The notes beneath the pieces were generated by a model. That model ran no database searches. It worked only from the letters and a program-made list of their open reading frames with translations, and was not told the origin of the DNA. 64,000 nt of DNA from Wenzhouxiangella sp. XN79A (lineage in GTDB: Bacteria; Pseudomonadota; Gammaproteobacteria; Xanthomonadales; Wenzhouxiangellaceae): the NCBI RefSeq assembly GCF_012272825.1, contig NZ_JAAWWS010000157.1, positions 130,888 through 194,887 of the forward strand. Reading direction: 5' to 3'. The translations under genes were made by a program, and so were the position numbers. Numbering within the stretch: the stretch's first letter is position 1; the number at the start of each line of letters is the position of its first letter. This document shows positions 1 through 9,474 of the stretch, in pieces.

Positions 1-708
1 GTCGTCGAGCGTGCGCACGTCGACGAACTGGCCGCTTTCACCCGTCTTGAGCTTCTCCAGCAGGCCCAGGATCTGCGCGGCCGACTCCGCAGGCGACGGC
101 ATCGCCTCGGTGCCGCGGGCGTTCTTGAGCTTCTGCACCGACGGGAATTCCTCGCTGTCGACCTCGCCGCACAGGTAGTCCTGCATGCCGGTGTCGACCA
201 GGCCGGGTGCCAGCGAGGTCAGGTGGGTGTCGGGCATCTCGTGGGCGTAGAGGGCGATCAGGTCGTCGAGGCTGGACTTGCTCATCGCGTAGGCGCCCCA
301 GCCGCGGCTGAGATTGTGACCGGCACCGGAGGAGATGGCGATGACCTGTTCGACCGGGATCCGGCGCTCGATGAACCAGTCGAGAATCAGTTTGTTGGCC
401 CAGACGTTGATCCGGAACAGGTGCTCGACGTCGTGCACGTCGGTGGTGTGGAAGTCCTGGATCCGGCCGAGGATGCCGGCGTTGAGGACCAGCAGGTCCA
501 GCCGCAGGCAGTCCGACAGCAGTCGGTCCATGGCCTCGGGGATGGCGTTGAGGTTGCCCAGGTCGACCTTGCGATCGCGCAGGCCGTCGTCGTCGTGGAT
601 CGGGCAGCCCGATCGGCTCATGCCCCAGACGATGGCGCCCTGGTCGAGCAGTTCACGCGTGAGTCCGAGGCCGAGGCCGCTGGAGTTGCCGGTGATCAGT
701 ACGTTCAT
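1..708 (-). CDS. short-chain dehydrogenase/reductase, C-terminus outside the window
   Basis: This is a NAD(P)-dependent SDR oxidoreductase of unknown substrate. The frame is open for 236 codons from the ATG at 708 to the window edge, so the C-terminus is missing. The cofactor-binding glycine motif TGNSSGLG lies at residues 6-13, the NAG motif at 76-78, a catalytic Ser near 126-127, and the Tyr-x3-Lys pair at Y140 and K144, so the enzyme looks intact. It follows the S9 peptidase gene by 42 bp on the same strand and may be the tail of that transcript. Sepiapterin-reductase-like members look similar. A link to the upstream lipid genes is possible but not shown. Confidence 0.85.
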   Translation of the reverse strand, partial: MNVLITGNSSGLGLGLTRELLDQGAIVWGMSRSGCPIHDDDGLRDRKVDLGNLNAIPEAMDRLLSDCLRLDLLVLNAGILGRIQDFHTTDVHDVEHLFRINVWANKLILDWFIERRIPVEQVIAISSGAGHNLSRGWGAYAMSKSSLDDLIALYAHEMPDTHLTSLAPGLVDTGMQDYLCGEVDSEEFPSVQKLKNARGTEAMPSPAESAAQILGLLEKLKTGESGQFVDVRTLDD

Positions 709-750
709 GGCGAGGGTCGAAGTCTCCGTGTGAGTGAATGCACGCCGGCG

Positions 751-2823
751 TCAATCCTCGCTGGACGGATCCGGCACCTTCTCATCGTAGCGCCCGAACC
801 AGGCCAGGATGTGGCGGATCTTGGACGCCAGCTGGCTGGGCCGGCCGGCGATGCCGTGCGGGGCTTCGGGAATCCGGACCAGCACCGAGTCGATGCCGCG
901 CAGCTTCAGCGCCTGGTAGTACTGTTCCGATTCCCACATCGGGGTGCGCCAGTCGGCCTCCCCGGTCAACACCATGGTGGGGGTCGATACGTTGCCGACG
1001 CGCGACAGCGGCGATCGCCTCCAGTACTCGTCCTGGGCCTCCCACGGCGGAGCCGGGAACCAGTACTTGTGGAAGAACGGGGTGAAATCGGCGGTCAGCA
1101 CGAAGCTGGTCCAGTTGATCACCGGCTTGGCGACCACCGCGGCCCGGAAGCGATCGGTGGTGCCGATGATCCAGGCGGTCAGCACGCCGCCGCCGGAGCC
1201 GCCGGTCACGAACAGGCGGTCGGGATCGGCGATGCCGCGCTCGATCAGCACGTCGACACCGTCGATCAGGTCCTGGTAGTCGTCGCCGGGGTAGGCATGG
1301 TGGATTTCGTTGGCGAAGTCGGCGCCGTAGCTGGTCGAGCCGCGCGGGTTGAGGTAGGCCACGGCATAGCCGGCCGCGGCCATCAATTGGACTTCCATCG
1401 AGAACCGGTCGCCGTAGTCGGCGAACGGGCCGCCGTGGATTTCCAGGATCAGCGGCAGCGCGGTCTCACCGTCGTGGCCGGGCGGCAGGGCGACCCAGCC
1501 CTGGATCTCCAGACCGTCGAGCGAGGAGCGGTAGCGGAATTCCTCGACCGGCGCCAGCTCGCGGTGGTCGAGCAGTTCCGCGTTGAGCCGGGTCAGCCGG
1601 GTCGTTTCGACGCCGCGGCGGCCGACGTCGGCCCGGACCAGGTCGGCCGGGTGGGCCGGTGTGGTGGCGGTGAACACCAGGCGGTCGCTGCCGGCGTCGA
1701 AGGCGCCGCTGGCGTAGGGCCGACCCAGCGTGGTGCCGCCGACGCCGGAGACCAGCCGGGTCCGCGTTCCGTCGAGGTCGATGCGGTCGATCACCCCGGT
1801 GCCGCGGTCGCTGTAATGAACGTACAGCGCCTTGCCCTCGGCGTCCCAGGCGAAGTCGTCGATCGAGCGGTCGAGGTCGGCGGTCAGCGATCGGGGTTCG
1901 CCGTCGTCGATCAGGTACAGCTCGGTGTTGTGGTAACCGAGCCGTTCATCGTCGAAGCCCAGCCAGGCCAGGCGGTCGCCGCCCGGTTGAACCGCCGGGG
2001 CATTGTCGGGGCCGAAGCGGTCGGTCAGCGGCGTGATCTCCAGCGTGGCCAGGTCGAGTCGGACCAGGTCGGTGTCGTTGCGCTCCAGCGCGAAGTCCTC
2101 GCGCCGGTTGGTCGCGAACACCAGCGATTGCCCGTCGGTCGACCAGGCCGCGGCGCCCGGTTGCGGATAGGGACCTTCGGTCAATTGACGGGCCGGGCCG
2201 CCGTCGGCCGGTACGACGAAGCGCTGGGTCTGGCCGTGCGGCAGGAAGCCCTGGCCGTCGACCCGGAACACCGGCTGCTCGACGACCCGTGCCGGCGGCG
2301 CCCAGTCCGCGCCTTCCGGCGGCTTCAGCGGCTCGACGATGCGTGGCGCTTCGGTCGCCACGAAGCGCCGGAACGCGATTCGCTCGCCGTCCGGCGACCA
2401 GCTCGGGTCCGACGGGGCGTGCGAGCCCGCGGTCAGCGCGGTGGTCCGGCCGGAGTCCAGCCAGAGCACCCGGAGCTGGACGTCGCCGTCGCCGCCGTGG
2501 CCGATCCAGGCAACGCGCGTTCCATCGGGCGACCAGGCCGGCGAGCCGGCGTGGCCTTCGGCCGGGGTCAGTGCTTGCTGCACGCCGTCGGCGTCGATCA
2601 GCCACAGCTGGCCCCGGTTGCGGTCCCGCATCGCGTCCAGGGTGCGCCGCACGTAGACCACGCGCTCGCCGTCGGGCGACAGCGCCGGGGCGTCGGCGTA
2701 TTCCAGCCCGAAGATGTCGTGGGCGGTCAGCGGCGGGTTCGCGGCCAGGCCGCCGGCGGCGGCCAGCAGCAGGGCGGTCAGCACCGCGCGCAGTCGGGCC
2801 GAGCAGGGTCGGGTCGGGGTCAT
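751..2823 (-). CDS. S9 family peptidase (prolyl oligopeptidase/acylaminoacyl-peptidase type), exported
   Basis: A 690-residue serine peptidase that should cleave short peptides, probably in the periplasm. An N-terminal signal peptide of about 27 residues is followed by a TolB/PD40-type beta-propeller with recurrent W-S-P-D-G motifs, then an alpha/beta-hydrolase domain. The nucleophile sits in GGSGGG (Ser543). Asp624 (in EADWRTP) and His656 (in APHGIAG) complete the triad. The start overlaps the stop of the preceding S9 gene by 4 bp, so the two peptidases are translationally coupled. Both lie downstream of the ceramide synthesis genes on the same strand. Peptide specificity cannot be read from the sequence. 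Confidence 0.93.
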   Translation of the reverse strand: MTPTRPCSARLRAVLTALLLAAAGGLAANPPLTAHDIFGLEYADAPALSPDGERVVYVRRTLDAMRDRNRGQLWLIDADGVQQALTPAEGHAGSPAWSPDGTRVAWIGHGGDGDVQLRVLWLDSGRTTALTAGSHAPSDPSWSPDGERIAFRRFVATEAPRIVEPLKPPEGADWAPPARVVEQPVFRVDGQGFLPHGQTQRFVVPADGGPARQLTEGPYPQPGAAAWSTDGQSLVFATNRREDFALERNDTDLVRLDLATLEITPLTDRFGPDNAPAVQPGGDRLAWLGFDDERLGYHNTELYLIDDGEPRSLTADLDRSIDDFAWDAEGKALYVHYSDRGTGVIDRIDLDGTRTRLVSGVGGTTLGRPYASGAFDAGSDRLVFTATTPAHPADLVRADVGRRGVETTRLTRLNAELLDHRELAPVEEFRYRSSLDGLEIQGWVALPPGHDGETALPLILEIHGGPFADYGDRFSMEVQLMAAAGYAVAYLNPRGSTSYGADFANEIHHAYPGDDYQDLIDGVDVLIERGIADPDRLFVTGGSGGGVLTAWIIGTTDRFRAAVVAKPVINWTSFVLTADFTPFFHKYWFPAPPWEAQDEYWRRSPLSRVGNVSTPTMVLTGEADWRTPMWESEQYYQALKLRGIDSVLVRIPEAPHGIAGRPSQLASKIRHILAWFGRYDEKVPDPSSED

Positions 2824-5240
2824 CGATCGTCTCCTCGTGCGGCGTTGTCGCCGATGGACTGTTCGAACAGCTTCAGAATCCGGCGGTACTGGTCCAGCCA
2901 GCTTTCCGGGTGCACGTAGCCGTGCGGTTCGAGCGGGTAGGAGGCCAGCTCCCAGTCCTGCTTCTCGAGCTCGATCAGGCGCTGGACCAGCCGGATCGAA
3001 TCCTTCCAGAACACGTTGTCGTCGAGCATGCCGTGGCTGATCAGCAGGTCGCCGGCCAGGCCGTCGACGAACTCGATCGGCGAGGAGCGCCGGTAGGCCT
3101 CGGGATCGACCTCGGGCGTGTTCAGGATGTTCGAGGTGTAGAAATGGTTGTAGTGCGCCCAGTCGGTGACCGGCCGCAGCGAGGCGCCGGCGGCGAAGGT
3201 CTCCGGCGCTTTGAACATGGCCATGAAGGTCATGAAGCCGCCGTAGGATCCGCCGTAGACGCCGACCCGGGCCGGATCGCCGTCGTGGTTCTCGACCACC
3301 CAGTCCACACCGTCGATCAGGTCCTCGAGCTCGGGCGTGCCCATCTGGCGATAGATGGCGGTTCGCCAGTCACGCCCGTAGCCGCGGCTGGCCCGGTAGT
3401 CCATGTCCAGCACGTGGTAGCCCCGCTCGGTCAGCAGATTGTGGAACATCTGCTCGCGGAAGTAGTAGGGAAACCGGTGGTGGGTGTTCTGGGTGTAACC
3501 GGCGCCGTGTACGAACAGCACCACCGGGCGCGGTCCTTCGAAGTCGCCGCGGGCCGGGTAGAACTTCGTCCAGATCGGCGCATCCACGTGACGGGACGGA
3601 ATGCCCACGAACTCCACCGGCTGCCAGTCGATGGTCCTGTAGCGCTCGCTGCGGGTGTCGGTGCCGGCAGTCGGTTCTCCGCCGTCGATGTCGATCACCG
3701 CCGCCTGGGCCGGGAGGTACGGCCCGGAGTGGCGAAGCAGGATCCGCTTCAGTTCCGGGCCGAGCGTGAAGCTCTCCACGCCCTTGAGTTCGGACAGGCG
3801 GGTCAGCTCGCCGCGGCGAAGGTCGATACGGTAGAGATCGTACTCGGTCGGGTGGGCACGGTTGGTCAATGCCCAGGCGATATCGGGGTCCAGGCCGAAG
3901 GCGATGTCGAACACTTCGAACTCGCCGCCGGTCACGGCCCGGGCCGGGCCGCCCGGGCCTGCGGTGTAGAGGTGGCTGTAGCCGGACTGCTCGGACAGCA
4001 GCCACAGCGTCCGGCTGCCCGGAATCCAGCCGAACTCGTTGAACGACCAATTGATCCAGGCCGGGTCGGTGAGGCGGTGCCGTTCGGTCAGCGTCGGGCC
4101 CTGGTCGGCGTCGCCGCCGGCATCGATCGTCACCGTCCAGCGATCCTTGTTGTCGATCGCGCGCAACTGGACCGCAACGATCGAACGGTCCGGGTGCCAC
4201 TCGACGCCGGCCACCGAAACGGGGCGGGGATTGTCCGCGTCGTGCGCTTCGATGTCCTGCTCGGCCTTCAGTTCGGCGAGCGGATCCTCGTCGATGCCGG
4301 ACAGGCTGCCCAGGTCGAGCTCGTGCCGGGTCCGGGTGGCCAGGTCGAGCAGCCAGAGCTGCTGCGGGGTCGGTGGTTCGCGCCCCACGAGCGTGCGTAC
4401 GTCCTCGATCTCGACGTAGCCCGACTCGGTGACGAAGCGCGGCATCGCGTCGTTGCGGCCCTCCGCGCTGCCGGCCTTGCGGACCGCGACCAGCAACCAG
4501 CGACCGTCGGACGAAGGTGCGGAGACGACCGGTTCCATGCCCTGGCCGAGGTACCAGGGCGCCGGCGCCCGGCTCGGATCGGCCGCAACCAGGCCCAGCT
4601 CGTGCTCGCGCTGATCGATCCGGCGTTCGCGCTCGCGGGCCAGCGTCTCGAACAGTTCCAGCTGGTGCTGCTCGAGGGCATCGTCCGGCTCGGCATCCGG
4701 TGGATCTTCGAAGCGCAGGTCGGCCAGGGGCTGGATGACCCGCGTATCGAGGTCGATCCGCCACCAGTCGCGGCCGAGACGGACCAGCACGCGGTTCGAT
4801 GCGCTGCCGAAGCGGGCCGCGCCGGCATCGCCGCTGGCGGTCAGCTGGACCAGCGCCGCGGTGTCGAGCTCGCGCAGGTACAGGTTGCCGTCGCGGATCG
4901 TCAGTGCACGCCGACGGGCGTCGTCGTAGACCGGGTCGGGTCCGTCGAGGCCGGCCCGTTCATCGGGCATGAGCACCCGGTGAGCGCCGGTCCGGCTGTC
5001 GACCTGCAGCAGGTCGCGGATGTCGGAATCCGCACGCTTGATCCTGGCGGTGTAGTGGCGTCCGTCGAGCTGCCACCAGGCCGCTTCCACCGGCGGTCCG
5101 ATCCAGTCCGGATCGGCCATGATCTGCTTCAGGTCGGGGGTCTGCGCGGCGGCCGTGGCAGCGGCCGCCAGGGCCAGTGCCGAAGCCAGCAGGCGACGCC
5201 AGCGGGTCGGCGCGGGGCGGCGAGGGAACGATGGGGCCAC
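2820..5240 (-). CDS. S9 family peptidase (dipeptidyl peptidase IV-like), exported
   Basis: An 806-residue DPP IV-like serine peptidase. An alanine-rich signal peptide of about 32 residues precedes a long beta-propeller region, and the C-terminal 250 residues form the hydrolase domain. The nucleophile motif GGSYGG places Ser at 665. Asp740/741 in GMLDDN and His773 in EPHGYVH complete the triad. The family removes N-terminal dipeptides or processes oligopeptides after export. It begins 66 bp after the serine palmitoyltransferase-like gene and overlaps the next peptidase by 4 bp. Whether it shares a promoter with the lipid genes cannot be decided here, and I see no strong terminator in the 66-bp gap. 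Confidence 0.93.
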   Translation of the reverse strand: MAPSFPRRPAPTRWRRLLASALALAAAATAAAQTPDLKQIMADPDWIGPPVEAAWWQLDGRHYTARIKRADSDIRDLLQVDSRTGAHRVLMPDERAGLDGPDPVYDDARRRALTIRDGNLYLRELDTAALVQLTASGDAGAARFGSASNRVLVRLGRDWWRIDLDTRVIQPLADLRFEDPPDAEPDDALEQHQLELFETLARERERRIDQREHELGLVAADPSRAPAPWYLGQGMEPVVSAPSSDGRWLLVAVRKAGSAEGRNDAMPRFVTESGYVEIEDVRTLVGREPPTPQQLWLLDLATRTRHELDLGSLSGIDEDPLAELKAEQDIEAHDADNPRPVSVAGVEWHPDRSIVAVQLRAIDNKDRWTVTIDAGGDADQGPTLTERHRLTDPAWINWSFNEFGWIPGSRTLWLLSEQSGYSHLYTAGPGGPARAVTGGEFEVFDIAFGLDPDIAWALTNRAHPTEYDLYRIDLRRGELTRLSELKGVESFTLGPELKRILLRHSGPYLPAQAAVIDIDGGEPTAGTDTRSERYRTIDWQPVEFVGIPSRHVDAPIWTKFYPARGDFEGPRPVVLFVHGAGYTQNTHHRFPYYFREQMFHNLLTERGYHVLDMDYRASRGYGRDWRTAIYRQMGTPELEDLIDGVDWVVENHDGDPARVGVYGGSYGGFMTFMAMFKAPETFAAGASLRPVTDWAHYNHFYTSNILNTPEVDPEAYRRSSPIEFVDGLAGDLLISHGMLDDNVFWKDSIRLVQRLIELEKQDWELASYPLEPHGYVHPESWLDQYRRILKLFEQSIGDNAARGDDR

Positions 5241-5306
5241 GGGAATTCCTCGGGGTCGAAAGTCCCCAAGGATACCGGCAGCGGCCGGGCCGCCGGTGCC
5301 GGTCGA

Positions 5307-6491
5307 TCAGGCCGCCTTCTGCAGCCGGCCGAAGGCGTCGATGATGCGGTCGATCTGGTCCGGGCTGTGCGCCGCGCTCAGGCTGATCCGGAGCAGGTTC
5401 AGGCCCTTCGGCGTGGCGGGGGGGATCATCAGGTTGGCGTAGACTCCGGCGTCGAGCAGGCCGTACCAGTGGGCCAGCGCCGACTCGCGGTCGGGCATCA
5501 CGATCGCTGCGACCGGCCCGGGGTCGGCGCTGCCCAGGGTGTAGCCGAGCTCGTTCAGCGCGCCGTAGAGCTGGTGGATGTTGCGCCACAGCTGCTTGCG
5601 CAGGGCCTGGCCGTGAACGACCTTGTCCAGCGCCGTGCGGGTGGCCGCGATCACGGCCGGCGACGGCGAAGCGGTGAAGATATATGGCCGGGCGGCCAGC
5701 CGGACGTATTCCAGCTCGGCGTGGCGGCTGACGCAGAACCCGCCGATGCCGGCCAGGCTCTTGGAGAAGGTGCCGACGACGAAGTCGATGTCGTCGAGCA
5801 CGCCGCGGTCCTCGGCCACGCCCAGGCCGCGTTCGCCGAACACGCCGAACGAGTGCGCCTCGTCGAGCAGCAGCCAGGCGCCGTGGCGCTTCTTGACTTC
5901 GATGAATGCGTCCAGCGGCGGCTGGTCGCCCATCATCGAATACAGCCCTTCGACCACGATCAGCGCGTGCCGGGCGTCGTCGCCCAGGCGGGCGAGGCGG
6001 CGGTCGAGGTTGGCCGGATCATTGTGGCGAAAGACCACGGTCCGGGCGTGACCCAGCCGCGCGCCGTCGTAGATGCTGGCGTGCGAATCGCTGTCGAGCA
6101 GCAGGTAATCGTCCTTGCCGGCCAGCGCCGAGATCGCCCCGAGGTTGGCCTGGTAGCCGGTCGAGAAGACCATGGCCGACGGCCAGCCCCAGGCCCGGGC
6201 CAGGTCGCGCTCCAGCGCGGCGTGACTGGCGTAGCTGCCGTTGGCCATGCGTGACCCGGTGGTCCCGGTGCCCTGCTCGCTGAGCGCTCGACGGGCCGAC
6301 TCGACGACGTCGGGGTCCATGGTCAGGCCCAGGTAGTTGTTGGTTCCGGCCAGGATGACCCGTCGGCCGCCGATCGTACCTTCGGTGGCCGAGTGCACGG
6401 CGTCGATCGGTGTGGCCACCGGCGGAATCTCGGCGCGATCCAGGTCCGCGCGAGCCTTCGCCACGTCGGCGAACTTGTCGAACAGGCTCAT
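5307..6491 (-). CDS. spt: serine palmitoyltransferase-like alpha-oxoamine synthase
   Basis: A PLP-dependent enzyme of 394 residues in the family of KBL, BioF, HemA and serine palmitoyltransferase. It should condense L-serine with an acyl thioester to give 3-oxosphinganine, the first committed step of sphingolipid synthesis. The Schiff-base lysine is K244 in the motif TFSKSLAG. The PLP-contacting D-E-A-H-S motif is at 210-214, and H138 is well placed for ring stacking. BioF is the main alternative, but the neighbours argue for Spt: a dedicated acyl carrier protein overlaps its start by 4 bp, and an acyl-ACP ligase, an epimerase-type reductase and a ceramide-synthase-like gene lie in the same locus. 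No other biotin gene is present. Confidence 0.85.
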   Translation of the reverse strand: MSLFDKFADVAKARADLDRAEIPPVATPIDAVHSATEGTIGGRRVILAGTNNYLGLTMDPDVVESARRALSEQGTGTTGSRMANGSYASHAALERDLARAWGWPSAMVFSTGYQANLGAISALAGKDDYLLLDSDSHASIYDGARLGHARTVVFRHNDPANLDRRLARLGDDARHALIVVEGLYSMMGDQPPLDAFIEVKKRHGAWLLLDEAHSFGVFGERGLGVAEDRGVLDDIDFVVGTFSKSLAGIGGFCVSRHAELEYVRLAARPYIFTASPSPAVIAATRTALDKVVHGQALRKQLWRNIHQLYGALNELGYTLGSADPGPVAAIVMPDRESALAHWYGLLDAGVYANLMIPPATPKGLNLLRISLSAAHSPDQIDRIIDAFGRLQKAA

Positions 6492-6745
6492 GCTTCACCG
6501 TCCTTGCACAGCGGTTCGATCCGGCCGGCAAGTTCGTTCAGGGTACGCGCCTCGGCCAGTACCTCCACCGGGATCGAGACATCGAGCCGGTCCTCGATTT
6601 CCATGACCAGGTCCATGATCTGGACCGAATCCAGGCCGATTTCGCTGGTCAGCACGGCGTCGAAATCCACAGTGCCGAGCTGCGGCAGGGACACGGCGAC
6701 CGCGTCCTGGATCGCTTGGTGAATGTCGGTTCGGGCGTCGGTCAT
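6488..6745 (-). CDS. acpR: acyl carrier protein dedicated to ceramide synthesis
   Basis: A small acidic acyl carrier protein of 85 residues. The phosphopantetheine attachment serine is S40 in GLDSV, followed by the usual helix with acidic residues (ME-IED). In the Caulobacter pathway such a specialised ACP carries the acyl chain that Spt joins to serine. I chose the ATG at 6745 because it gives a 4-bp ATGA overlap with the epimerase gene. An in-frame ATG four codons upstream (6757) is equally possible. Its stop overlaps the spt start by 4 bp, so the order epimerase-ACP-Spt is tightly coupled. It is separate from any fatty-acid synthesis genes, which supports a dedicated role. Confidence 0.87.
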   Translation of the reverse strand: MTDARTDIHQAIQDAVAVSLPQLGTVDFDAVLTSEIGLDSVQIMDLVMEIEDRLDVSIPVEVLAEARTLNELAGRIEPLCKDGEA

Positions 6746-7674
6746 GCGCGGGTCCATCCGGGTAGGGATTCAAGCGCTTCGTCCAGGCGCCGGTGCGGCC
6801 GCCAGTCCAGGTGCGCGGAAAGCGCGAGATTATCGCAGACCCAGTCAACGTGCCGCAATTCACGCACTTTGCCGGGCGAGAGCAGCGCGGCGCGGCCGCG
6901 CAGCCGGTTCGCGGCCAGCGCCAGCCGGCCGGCGGTGCGCAGCGCCGGACCGGGGATGGCCAGGGTACGGATCCGACCGCCGCGAACCGTTGCGGCAAGC
7001 CGGGCGACCTCGGACCAGGTCCAGCCGCCGTCGGGCTGCGGACCGGCCAGCGCGAACGGCGCGGTCGAAGGGCCTCGGTAGAGCAGGCGCTCGATCGCGG
7101 CACCGACGTCGTCGACATGGACCAGCGAAAAGCGCGCGGTCGCCGGGCCGAGCCGGATCAACCAGCCGCGCGCCAGCATTCGCCAGAAATCGGCCAGCGC
7201 CGGGTCGTCGGGACCGTAGACCGCCGGCGGTCGAAGCACGGTCGACGACCCCGGCAGTCGCTCGCGCCATGCCCGCTCGGCACCGGCTTTCGAGGCCGTG
7301 TACCAGGACAGCTCGGGCCGGGTCGCGGCCAGCGAGGAGACCAGCAGGGCGTGGGCGCCCGGGGCGCGGTCGGCGATCGCGTCGGCCAGCAGGGCGGTAC
7401 CGTCGAGGTTGGCCCGCTCGAAGTCCCGCTGCCGGCTGCCGGCGATCGCGCCGGCCAGGTGGACCACGGCGTCGGCGCCGTCGACCAGGCGTTGCAGCGC
7501 GGCGCGATCGGCCAGGTCGCCGACTACGTGTTCGAGCTTCGGATGGTCGACCGTCAGTCGGTCGGGATCGCGCACCAGGGCGCGGATTCGGGCGGGGTTC
7601 GAGGAGGCCAGCAGGCGCGCCAGCGTGGCGCGCCCGATGAAGCCGGTGGCGCCGGTCAGTGCGATGACCGGCAT
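6742..7674 (-). CDS. cerR: NAD-dependent epimerase/dehydratase-family reductase, probable ceramide reductase
   Basis: A 310-residue extended SDR. The Rossmann motif TGATGFIG is at residues 7-14, the catalytic serine at 113-114 and the Tyr-x3-Lys pair at Y125/K129. In Caulobacter the equivalent protein (CerR) reduces the 3-keto group of the oxidised ceramide to give dihydroceramide. By position and family this gene is the natural candidate for that step. It begins 3 bp after the acyl-AMP ligase gene and overlaps the ACP gene. General sugar-epimerase activity cannot be excluded from sequence alone, but there is no nucleotide-sugar gene nearby. Confidence 0.82.
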   Translation of the reverse strand: MPVIALTGATGFIGRATLARLLASSNPARIRALVRDPDRLTVDHPKLEHVVGDLADRAALQRLVDGADAVVHLAGAIAGSRQRDFERANLDGTALLADAIADRAPGAHALLVSSLAATRPELSWYTASKAGAERAWRERLPGSSTVLRPPAVYGPDDPALADFWRMLARGWLIRLGPATARFSLVHVDDVGAAIERLLYRGPSTAPFALAGPQPDGGWTWSEVARLAATVRGGRIRTLAIPGPALRTAGRLALAANRLRGRAALLSPGKVRELRHVDWVCDNLALSAHLDWRPHRRLDEALESLPGWTRA

Positions 7675-7677
7675 GGT

Positions 7678-9474
7678 TCAGTCGGCCGTGTTCAACGCCT
7701 GGGTGTGGGGCGTGCGATCGACCAGCTCGCGCGGCAGCACCTCGGTGTTTTCCAGCCCGTTGCGCTTCAGGAAGTCGAGCCGCGTACCGCTGCGCGACAG
7801 CTTGCCCGAGGAGGTCCGCGGCAGGGTGTGCAGCGGAACCAGTTCGATCAGGCAGGCGATGCCGAACTCCGACTGGATCTGCTGCCTCAGTCGCTCGACC
7901 AGCCGGGCCTGGCGGAACGGATCCTGCTCGCGGCACTGCACGACCAGCACCGCGACCTCGCTGCCGTCCTCGGCCGGGATCGCGAACGCCGAGGCGTCTT
8001 CGGGGCGAACTTCGGGCTGCTGCTCGGCCAGGTACTCGAGGTCCTGGGGCCAGATGTTGCGGCCGTTGATGATCAGCAGGTCCTTGGCCCGCCCGGTGAT
8101 GAACAGCGAGTCACCGGCCCGGTAGCCGACGTCGCCGGTGTTCAGCCAGCCGTCGTCGGTCAGCGCTTCGCGGGTGGCGTCTTCGTTGTTGGCGTAGCCC
8201 GACATCACGCTCGGGCCGCGCAGGTAGATCGTGCCGCAGTGACGCTCCGGCAGGATGCGCCCGGACGTGTCGCGGATCTCGACTTCGTAGTCGGGCAGCG
8301 GTCGGCCGCAGTTGACGAACTCGGTGACGCGGGTGTCGGCATCGGCGTCGGCGTCGATCGGCGCGGCGCGGCGCTCGCGCGCGAGCAGGTCGGCGTCGAG
8401 CCGATCGACTTCCAGGCCCTGGGCCAGCGGCGCGAAGCTGACCGCCAGCGAACACTCGGCCATGCCGTAGCAGGGCAGGAAGGCCGACGGCGAGAACTTC
8501 GAAGGCTCCAGCGCTTCGGCGAAGCGATCCAGCCAGCTCGAGCGGATCATCTCGGCGCCGACGCCGGCCACCCGCCAGGCCGACAGGTCGAAGCGGTCGA
8601 GGTCGCCCTCGCGCAGCCGGCGAGCGACCAGCGCGAAGCCGAACGGCGGCGAGTACGAAATGGTCGCGCCGTTGCGTGAAATCAGCTCCAGCCAAAGCCG
8701 CGGACGCATCGCGAAATCACGCGTGCCGAGGTAGTCGACCGAAAGCTGCGAGACGACCGGGCCGAGAATCAGGCCGACCAGGCCCATGTCGTGATAGAAG
8801 GGCAGCCACGACATGTAGCGGTCGCCGCGGCGGATCTGGACGCCGTACTGCAGGATGCCGGCGAGGTTGGTCAGCACGGCGCGCTGGGTGATCATCGTCC
8901 CGCGCGGAAAGCGGGTGCTGCCCGAGGTGTACTGCAGGTAGGCCAGGTCGTCCGGGGCCGGCGGATCGGGCAGGGCATCGGCCGGCTCGAGCGCTTCGAA
9001 GGCCTCGAGCGTGCCGCTGACCGCCAGGTCCAGGCCCTCGACCGCTTCGGCGAGGAAGGCCTGGAAGTCACGCGAGGCATAGGCCGCCCGGGCCCGGCAG
9101 TCGATCAGCAGCGCGCGCAGGTGCTTGACGAACGCTTCCTTGCCGCCCAGGTGCACCGCCGCCGGCAGTGGCACCGGGACCAGCCCGGCGTACTGGCAGG
9201 CGAAGAACATGACATGGAACTCGGGCTGGGTGTCGGCGACCAGCGCGATCCGGCTGCCGCGCGGCAGGCCGAGCGCGGTCAGGCGCAGCGCGGTTTCGCG
9301 CGCCCGCTCCCGGAGCTCGCCGTAGGTCAGCACGGACGTCAGCTGGCCTCGTCCATTGTGGAAGTTGCAGCCCGTGGTTCCCTGGGCGGCATAGTCCAGC
9401 GCTTCGGCGAGGCTTCGGTAGCCGGAGGTCTTCAGCGGCAGCGAATTCTGCGTGGGGGTTGGCTTCAGGCTCAA
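7678..9474 (-). CDS. aasR: fatty acyl-AMP ligase / acyl-ACP synthetase
   Basis: A 598-residue adenylate-forming enzyme that should activate a fatty acid as acyl-AMP and load it on the adjacent ACP. The ATP-binding loop YTSGSTRFPRG lies at 182-192. The sequence LPFYHDMGL at 224-232 is typical of fatty acyl-AMP ligases rather than of acyl-CoA synthetases. The NTGDVGY core motif and a terminal SSGKLSRSG segment with the candidate catalytic lysine follow. It is the first gene of the leftward string, reading away from the divergent promoter region. Acyl-CoA formation is the main alternative, but the ACP two genes downstream favours acyl transfer to ACP. Confidence 0.88.
   Translation of the reverse strand: MSLKPTPTQNSLPLKTSGYRSLAEALDYAAQGTTGCNFHNGRGQLTSVLTYGELRERARETALRLTALGLPRGSRIALVADTQPEFHVMFFACQYAGLVPVPLPAAVHLGGKEAFVKHLRALLIDCRARAAYASRDFQAFLAEAVEGLDLAVSGTLEAFEALEPADALPDPPAPDDLAYLQYTSGSTRFPRGTMITQRAVLTNLAGILQYGVQIRRGDRYMSWLPFYHDMGLVGLILGPVVSQLSVDYLGTRDFAMRPRLWLELISRNGATISYSPPFGFALVARRLREGDLDRFDLSAWRVAGVGAEMIRSSWLDRFAEALEPSKFSPSAFLPCYGMAECSLAVSFAPLAQGLEVDRLDADLLARERRAAPIDADADADTRVTEFVNCGRPLPDYEVEIRDTSGRILPERHCGTIYLRGPSVMSGYANNEDATREALTDDGWLNTGDVGYRAGDSLFITGRAKDLLIINGRNIWPQDLEYLAEQQPEVRPEDASAFAIPAEDGSEVAVLVVQCREQDPFRQARLVERLRQQIQSEFGIACLIELVPLHTLPRTSSGKLSRSGTRLDFLKRNGLENTEVLPRELVDRTPHTQALNTAD

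Noticed and set aside
223..2919. 898-codon open frame on the plus strand opposite the S9 peptidase and SDR genes
   Set aside because: It is antisense to genes with intact catalytic triads, is rich in Arg/Gly/Val/Gln as expected for the complement of high-GC codons, and shows no domain.
2289..6254. 1321-codon plus-strand frame spanning two peptidase genes and spt
   Set aside because: Runs across several well-supported minus-strand genes. Long antisense frames are usual at this GC content.
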